The notes beneath the pieces were generated by a model. It ran no database searches. It was not told the DNA's origin and saw only the letters and a list, made by a program, of their open reading frames with translations. Made by a program: the position numbers and the translations under genes. Shown here one piece after another: positions 9,293 to 14,929 of a stretch of DNA of 14,929 nt. This DNA is from Actinomortierella ambigua (lineage: Eukaryota > Mortierellomycota > Mortierellomycetes > Mortierellales > Mortierellaceae): positions 1 to 14,929 of the forward strand of contig JAAAJB010000535.1 of NCBI GenBank assembly GCA_016098155.1. The letters run 5' to 3'. The stretch's first letter is position 1; each line of letters opens with the position of its first letter.

Positions 9293-10029
9293 GAGTCGAG
9301 AATGACAATGGGGGTGGGGGGAGGGGAAAGCGAGAGCAATAATCAATAATGTTTTAATCAGGGTCAGGGCAAAGGGTAAGGGAAGGGGGGAGGGAAAGAG
9401 AGAAGAAGAAAAGAGAGAGTGGAGAGGGGGATTGGGGTTGCGTTCCTTGGGAGGGGCGAAACACAAAGAGACTTTTTTTCCAGCTGGACGCAGGGTGTGC
9501 TGCTGCTGTATGGGTATGTGCGGTGTTGAATGGAGAATGAAAAGGAAAAGAGTCTACGGTCAATGACGGGCCCATGAAAGAAAAAAAAGAGCAACCAAGC
9601 CATGGGGAGGGGGAGTAAAGTACTCTCCACTCACTTTCCTTCTTTCTCTCCTCTCTCCTTCCCTTCCTTCCTTTCCTTCCCTTTCTTCTCTTCCTCTTCA
9701 CTGTCGACATGCCTACCCTTCTTTCCCCCCCCCCCACTTCCTCTCTGGCACTCCCTCTCAACAATACCACACGACCTCACGACCTGTTCCTGAAAGGCAC
9801 TTCGTAGTCACACCTTTTTGCATCCAAAACCTTCAATTTCAATCTGCGACAAAAACCAGCTCGTTTGTGTTTGAACGGACGGAGAGAAAAGGAGAGGGAT
9901 CAACCCCCCCCCCATTCAATAATTGGTAGTACTACTCATTTCCCCGCCCAACGAATCCATCTTGTCCCTCCAATGATATCAGTCCATCCATCAACAATTA
10001 TCAAAGATCGCACTTTACGACCCAATCAG

Positions 10030-10049
10030 TGACGATCAATGACGATCAA
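10030..10049 (+). repeat. Perfect tandem duplication of TGACGATCAA
   Basis: Two adjacent identical 10-mers directly follow the CCAATCA at 10022-10028. TGACG resembles a bZIP half-site. The arrangement could be a paired transcription-factor site, but nothing in the window proves binding. Confidence 0.6.
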
Positions 10050-10232
10050 AGTGGCAAGTGCAGTCTGGGTAAGTGGAAGTATTTTGAAGTATTGACGTGG
10101 GAGGGAAGAACAACGGGTACATTTTTTTTATACATGTTGCAATACAGTGAGTGACAAGAGAAAAAAAGGGTTCTGCTGGTCGAAAAGGGCAACAAGCTGA
10201 ACCTGTTTAGAGGATAACATGTATATGGGAAG

Positions 10233-10258
10233 GGGTGGGTGGTTTGAACCACCCACCC
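10233..10258. repeat. Perfect 12-bp inverted repeat just past the transcription-factor stop
   Basis: GGGTGGGTGGTT and AACCACCCACCC are exact reverse complements around a TG centre. The element starts 24 nt past the transcription-factor stop codon (10285-10283), so it would lie in its 3' UTR and fold into a very GC-rich stem. A hexamer AATAAA (10287-10282 on the minus strand) overlaps the stop codon. Confidence 0.85.
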
Positions 10259-10282
10259 AATAATGCACCCTTCTCTTCTTAT

Positions 10283-10463
10283 TTATTGGGCCTGTTGTTG
10301 GACACCAAGGTTGGCAACATTGCCCAGGAAAAAGTCATACTCGGATGGCACGCTGGTCGTATGCTGCGTTCGCAACTGCGGCTGAGAGATGACTGGATTA
10401 TGTACATAGCCGACCACCCCTCCTGTCGCGGCTGTCGGCTGGGAAAGAGAAGCCTGATGTTGC

Positions 10464-10501
<38 letters not shown>

Positions 10502-13500
10502 CTGCTGCTGCTGCGATCGCGGTGGCTGGGTCGTGTGGATCAGATGCGGGTCATAATGCGCTGCGTTCGTCGACGAAGAGCCCGCGGCCGCCGCAATGGC
10601 GAGGCTCATGTGATTGTGGAACGTGCCCTCCAGGTCCTGGCTCGTCATGCTTTGCGCTAGCGGATGCATATTTCGGCTCCCATGCCCACTGACACTACCA
10701 CCGCTACCTCCTCCACCTCCACCACCACCTCCTCCGGAGCCGCCGCCTCCATTCACCATCGGGGAACCTGGATGTGGCGGAGGCGCTGCTGCTGCCGACG
10801 ACGGCGAGTGCTTGAACGGATTCTCGTTGTTGGCTACAGGGCTGCCAGCGTTATCCTTTGGCGTTCGCATCCCACCACTACTGCTAGCAGTGCTACTTCC
10901 ATCCATCCCTTGTCCATTCTGCGCATTCTGCATGTAGAGCACCCACTCGTCATTATCCATCGACGTAGGAATATTCCACAGCGACGACGAAAACGGGTTC
11001 GGAAACACTGTCAGCGGTGACTCGCCGACAGATCGTCCCCCTTGCATCATTTGACCTTGCATTGGTGACAGACCCGTTGGGAGCGTCGCCGAACCCGGCA
11101 CACCAAACGGATCATTCGCAACAGCCGGCGTCGTGAAGAGCGTAGGATCCATGTTTTGTGGACCAACCGCCGCTGCCGCTGCCGCTTGTGCTGCTGCTGC
11201 TGCTGCTTGAGCCGCTACTGCCGCCTCCGATTCTGGCATATTCGAATAGAGAATGGGTGGGTTTGTGGGACTGGGTGTGAATCCCTCAGTCATCGATCCT
11301 GATGAACCCGAGCCTGTTCCAGACGATCCATGTGACTGGCTTGGCGTCGGCGAGCTGTTCTTGGTTTGGCGTGGCCGGCGAGGGAGCGGTACATGACCCT
11401 GGGCGAGTCCTGGATGAGCTTGACTCGATAGATGAGACGATGATGATGGAGCCTGATGCGCCGAGTTGAAATACGGAGATGGCGAAAAGTGACGTGAGTT
11501 TCGACCCATCGGCTCCCGACGAAGGTTGTTTTGCACAGCCTGGTAGTAGCCCATGATGTGGTTCACATCAAAGGCAAATGACTGTTCCTTGTTGGGCAGG
11601 TATCCGACATAGGTTCCAGCATCCCTTGACTTGTCGTTATCGCAGCCTTGGAGTGTGTGGTGTTTTGGAGGCACTACTTGACAATGGTTGACGTCCGTTG
11701 ATAATTGGTTCAAGTTTTTGAAGCAAACAGCAAGACCAAATAAAAAAAAAAAGATGTACCGGCAAACACGGATGATTAGCGACACTGAACATGTAAAGGA
11801 CCTTCCCCCCCCCTTATGTCAGGCTAAAAGCCCAATCTTATCCCACGACCCCCCCCCCACCCTTTGGAATTTCAAGCTTACTCTCTATCGGGATCGGCAG
11901 CTCAATGTTCCGCAACTTGATCAAACGCTTGAGATTGTTGCTGCACCAATATCCTGTGATCCAGATTTCCTTGACCCCTTCCAACACCGCAAGGGTCTCC
12001 ACCGTCCGCTCCTTGGCCATCGCAGCCAACCCAGGATCCAGGCTCGTGCAGTTGTTGATATGGACGATTCCGGCTGTGAAGAGGATGAACGAGATGTAGT
12101 TAAACATAAACTTTATCCTTGTTCGTGATCCCGGGTCTGGCGACGATTGTGCCCGGTTCAGACTGCTGGCAATCTCGATGGCATTGTTGGCAGCCGAAGT
12201 ACAGATCGACAGTGAGATGGAGGGGTCGTTGCCGGTGCGGTGCCTGGAGTAGTGTGCATAGGGGCGGTGCAGCAGAATCAACGTCGCATAGAACGTCATG
12301 TGTAGTGTACACACGAAATTGCCCGGCTCCTGTTGGACAGACCGAAACTGCAAGTGCGGTGGTAGTGTCAAAAGCCAGTCTGTCAGCTCCTTATCCAGCT
12401 GCTCCAATGGTGCCGAGTTGGTCATCGACGATGCAGAGAGTGAAGATGCCTTGGCATTCGGGCTGTAGAGGCTGGTCATCACCCGTCCGAGGATCCGAAT
12501 CAGTGACGCCATGTGTACAAAGTTCTTCTCCGACCCTGCCGCCGGTCCTGTTAAAACTGTTGTCGCTCCTGGTAGCATACATTCCAGCTGAATGGATTCA
12601 TCGTCAATGCCCTCTGGGTATGGTGCATCGCAATCGTGCTCGTGAATACCCTAACAAGCACGAAAAAAAAACACGCCGGTTGTCATGTTAGTCTATGACG
12701 GCCGATACTTTCTGATCTCATTCATCGATACGTGAGGCGGACACACAAAATACAACAATAAAGACACTCTACCTGAGGTCGGCCAAAGCAAGCGGAAATA
12801 AAGCGATCTGCCATCACAAGGGACCACCAGATACGATTGCGCTCTTCCCGAATAAGAGGATGCATGTTGCGATTCAACTTGGATGGATCACGATTGAGTC
12901 CCACGTGTTGCGCCATCCGGATAGCGAGACCCACAAACATCCAGGCAGCCCATCCCCCACCGGTGCCGACTCTTTGATATGACAACAGGATGAGACCGGC
13001 GATGATGGTCGAGTCTGAAGTGTCATAGACAATGTCGAGGATCGCCTTGGCCTTTTGGACAAACTGAAGGCCTGCCGTCTCTGGTTTGGAAGGGTCCGTC
13101 CGCAACGAAACGTCATCGGAATAGCGTGAGGCGAGAGCAAACAGAGCGTTCAGCAGCAGCAAAAAGGATGGATCATAATCGCCTGCCTGTAACCGACGGA
13201 GAAACTTGGACCAGATGAACACGGGCGCAAATGGGTGGACATGTTTGAGATGGAGGTTGATCAAGTGTGACATCACTTCAGGCGAAGGCAGATCCAGATT
13301 CTCAACAAACTTTGCCGCTGCAGGTCGGACTGGGATAAGCGTATCGCAGACACCTCCGAAATGCCGCTCGTTGTACCACATTGGTGACGATTTACCAACG
13401 TAGCGCTCCTGGCCGACTCGATCCAACGTCAAGTGGCCCATGTCGTCTTCTAGATCGTCCATTTCAGAGCCACAGTTCTGTTGATGCATATGATGGATGG

Positions 13501-14439
13501 ACGGGTCTACGCTGGGTGTTGTCTCGCTATGGTCTCCAACAGAGCGCTGGGAACCAAGGACTGGCGAAGGGGTGCTGTACGTGCTCTCGCGCATCAAGTC
13601 CCGATGAAGCGGTGAGTAGCCCTCCCCCGATGCATGCGAAACAGGTACAACTTCTGGACTCTGACTGGCTTTGAGACGTAAACCCGGTGACGGTTGATGA
13701 CCGACAAATCCAGCGTGCACTGGGTGTTGTTGGATGAGACCAGGCTGTGGTTGTTGTGGCGGAGGTACTGGGTGCGGATGCGCGATGTGTTCTGGTGAAT
13801 GCTGAAGTCCAGACATACCGACCGAATGGCGATGTTGCCCTGCAAAATCCGGCGCAATATGCATCAGATGCCCTGGAAGGTCTTGTGTGTGAGTAGGCTC
13901 TCCATCAAGCCTAGATGAACCTTTGGATTTTCTCCGCTTTGGTTTGCCATTCGCACTTGCAGAGCCGACGGGGCCAGTAGCGGAACCATTCGAACCAGCG
14001 GATGATTCCGTGCCGTCCCCGTCAACGAGCCCTCCAACGATGGCCTCCATGCGATGTAGTCGGTCTTCAATCGCATTGATGTAGCCTACGAGTATCGGAG
14101 AAAATAAAACAGAGTTGACAGATGTGATTAACAAAGTTCAATATATCAATCTCGTTCCTGTCAGACCAGAAGCAGTTGCGGGGGCTTAATCGTGGTCGCG
14201 CAAAAACCAGGACCCCCAGGTACACACGTACGTCCAGCGCCCTTTGGAGGACCTCGTTTCTTCGTTGGGTCGAGGTAAAGGCCTAGACATTTGCAACAGC
14301 AGCGGAACGAAAGTGACAAAGACAATTAGCAAGAGAGCTCATCACTTTTTTTCTTTTCATTATGTCTAGAAAAGTCATGTAATAAACTTACAAGGTACTT
14401 GCAGCAGCTCACAGCTGGAGCATGTATCAGGTTTGGCAT
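10283..14439 (-). CDS. Zn2Cys6 fungal-specific transcription factor (5' end missing)
   Basis: DNA-binding regulator of the Gal4/XlnR type; target genes cannot be told. Visible exons: 14439-14392, 14282-14232, 14085-12773, 12650-11882 and 11676-10283, joined in phase. They give at least 1190 residues (numbered from the first full codon). Residues 6-16, CSSCELLQVPC, are the second half of a zinc cluster (C-x2-C-x6-C), followed by the family linker LYLDPTKKRGPPKG. Next come a short helix YINAIEDRLHRME and a basic patch KPKRRKSKGSSR (80-91). A His/Pro/Ser-rich stretch precedes the fungal-specific domain (about 300-600), with HPFAPVFIWSKFL, GLAIRMAQHVGLNRDP, EERNRIWWSLVMADRFIS and FGRPQGIHEHDCDAPYP. 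The C-terminal 460 residues have Ala, Gly and 18-Gln runs typical of activation regions. The cluster's first half (CxxC-basic-C) is not visible; an in-frame TAA lies four codons upstream of the first exon's acceptor junction. The acceptor of the last exon (11677) is the least certain. Confidence 0.9.
10460..10513 (-). repeat. 18-residue polyglutamine tract in the transcription factor
   Basis: Eighteen consecutive Gln codons, a mix of CAG and CAA, in the C-terminal region. The interruptions make it less slippery than a pure CAG tract. A poly-Gly run and two poly-Ala runs lie upstream in the same region. Confidence 0.95.
11677..11881 (-). other. Transcription-factor intron (205 nt), acceptor uncertain
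   Basis: Donor GTAAGC at 11881. Acceptor CAAG ending at 11677 is preferred because it follows a T11 tract and gives a phase-consistent join (LPIPIE|IVPPKHHTLQ). Other in-phase acceptors exist, TTCAG further upstream at 11788 and CCAAG further downstream. The intron holds two C runs (11805-11813, 11849-11858). Confidence 0.65.
12651..12772 (-). other. Transcription-factor intron (122 nt) inside the fungal-specific domain
   Basis: Donor GTAGAG at 12772 and acceptor TGTTAG ending at 12651, phase 0. Joining gives ACFGRPQ|GIHEHDCDAPYP, a conserved fungal-specific-domain block (GRP...D.D..YP). Confidence 0.9.
14086..14231 (-). other. Transcription-factor intron (146 nt)
   Basis: Donor GTACGT at 14231 and acceptor TCGTAG ending at 14086, phase 1. 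Joining gives KKRGPPKGAGR|YINAIEDRLHRME, the expected linker-to-helix transition of this family. Confidence 0.85.
14283..14391 (-). other. Transcription-factor intron (109 nt), splits the last zinc-cluster Cys codon
   Basis: Donor GTAAGT at 14391 and acceptor TCTAG ending at 14283, phase 1. The join T|GC forms the sixth cysteine of the zinc cluster (VP-C-LYLDPTKK). The correct C-x2-C-x6-C spacing supports this junction strongly. Confidence 0.9.
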
Positions 14440-14929
14440 CTGTTGTGTGTTACGCAAGTGGGACTCCGAGGGTGTAAGTCATTTGTTGCACTTTATGGTT
14501 TTGACCAATCCCAATCCAACTCTCTAACGTCGGAGGGTAAGAGGGGGTGGGGTGTACGACCATCGAGATCGGCAAGAGCGAGGAACGCGAATAACCCGTG
14601 AGGCCTTTTGATATCGTATATACGCTCTCTCTTTATGCATCCTCCCTCCCCTCCGTCGCCCCCGTGTCTCCTCATGACAAGAGTGCATAGTTGGAACACG
14701 ATGCTCTCGCTAGTACGCAGTCTTTACAGCATTCGAGCTCAATACAATGTCTACCCCCAGTGTAGTCAATACTGGCAAGGTAGATGACTAGCGGCATGAA
14801 AGAAAAAAAAAAGTTTCCACCAAATACAAACAGCTACTTTTTGGGCAAGGATGGGGGAGGGGTGATATGTGCACAGGGCGGACACTCAAAAAGCTATTGC
14901 TGCTTACATCTAGGTAGCTTTGGGCCAAA
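14440..14929 (-). other. Sequence upstream of the first visible transcription-factor exon (probable intron or 5' region)
   Basis: 490 nt with no recognisable zinc-cluster first half. I checked for Cys codons with C-x2-C-x6-C spacing on the minus strand. The only match, at 14696-14728, lies in a 43-codon open frame and lacks the basic residues expected between the cysteines. The upstream exon is therefore probably beyond base 14929. The acceptor CAACAG for the first visible exon ends at 14440. Confidence 0.55.

Larger units (their letters stand above)
8758..10232. promoter_or_regulatory. Intergenic region: ABC transporter promoter and downstream flank of the transcription factor
   Basis: About 1.5 kb between the transporter ATG (8757) and the hairpin past the transcription-factor stop, with no convincing gene. 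On the plus strand 8800-9600 is largely purine-rich (pyrimidine-rich in the transporter sense direction, as is common in fungal promoters). Bias then flips to strongly pyrimidine-rich at about 9640-9770. It holds a (GA)14 repeat, a GGAT/GAAT tract, C11 at 9725-9735 and C10 at 9904-9913. CCAAT pentamers occur at 9431-9435 and 9922-9926 in the transporter sense direction, and CCAATCA at 10022-10028 on the plus strand. No TATA box is clear. Confidence 0.5.

Noticed and set aside
8846..9466. 206-codon minus-strand open frame upstream of the transporter
   Set aside because: It is built of Ser/Leu/Pro runs from GA and GGAT repeats, has no domain, and overlaps other equally poor frames.
9354..9770. 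138-codon minus-strand open frame
   Set aside because: Lys/Arg/Glu-rich and Ser/Phe-rich translation of a purine/pyrimidine tract; low-complexity, no recognisable domain.
10235..11020. Plus-strand open frames opposite the transcription-factor tail
   Set aside because: Leu-, Pro- and Arg-rich translations of the antisense of Gln, Gly and Ala repeats.
14493..14699. 68-codon minus-strand open frame upstream of the transcription factor
   Set aside because: No similarity to the expected exon, no C-x2-C half-cluster, and it ends in a stop before the acceptor.
14666..14797. 43-codon minus-strand frame with C-K-D-C-x6-C as the missing zinc-cluster half
   Set aside because: It lacks the basic residues between Cys2 and Cys3, ends in a stop soon after, and offers no phase-1 donor that would leave the cluster intact.

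Overview
The window looks like nuclear DNA of a filamentous, early-diverging fungus; Mortierella-type Mucoromycota is my best guess. The genes are cut by many spliceosomal introns (GTAAGT/GTACGT-like donors, TAG/CAG acceptors). One gene encodes the ER enzyme ALG3, and another encodes a transcription factor with a fungal zinc-cluster tail and fungal-specific domain. Non-coding DNA is full of homopolymers and microsatellites, and the proteins carry Gln, Gly, Ala and Ser/Thr runs. The lineage is inferred from this style; no marker gene fixes it.

Three genes lie head-to-tail on the minus strand. From left to right in window coordinates they are: (1) ALG3, an ER alpha-1,3-mannosyltransferase of N-glycan precursor assembly, with two 5' exons at 586-94 and 995-731 and the rest off the left edge; (2) a complete six-exon ABCC/MRP-type ABC transporter at 8757-1263, predicted at 1822 aa; (3) a Zn2Cys6 plus fungal-specific-domain transcription factor at 14439-10283, at least 1190 aa in five visible exons, whose 5' exon(s) with the first half of the zinc cluster lie off the right edge or were not recognised. 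The splice phases I assigned join consistently across every intron of the three models.

Between the genes, 996-1262 is a short AT-rich spacer, and 8758-10282 is a 1.5 kb spacer of simple sequence that must hold the transporter promoter and the 3' UTR of the transcription factor. The transporter's first intron is unusually long (993 nt). The sequence shows no functional link between the three genes. A regulator beside a transporter could suggest local regulation, but that is speculation.

The most unusual part is the transporter. Its first nucleotide-binding domain lacks the usual Q-loop Gln (His instead) and H-loop His (Asn instead). About 310 residues of low-complexity linker follow, carrying five N-x-x-T-I repeats. 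The second nucleotide-binding domain is canonical at its Walker A, Walker B and H-loop. The protein ends in a roughly 210-residue Ser/Thr-rich tail. This asymmetric layout recalls CFTR, with its non-canonical NBD1 and regulatory linker, although the linker shows no obvious similarity to the R domain. I found no CRISPR array, tRNA, rRNA or intact mobile element.
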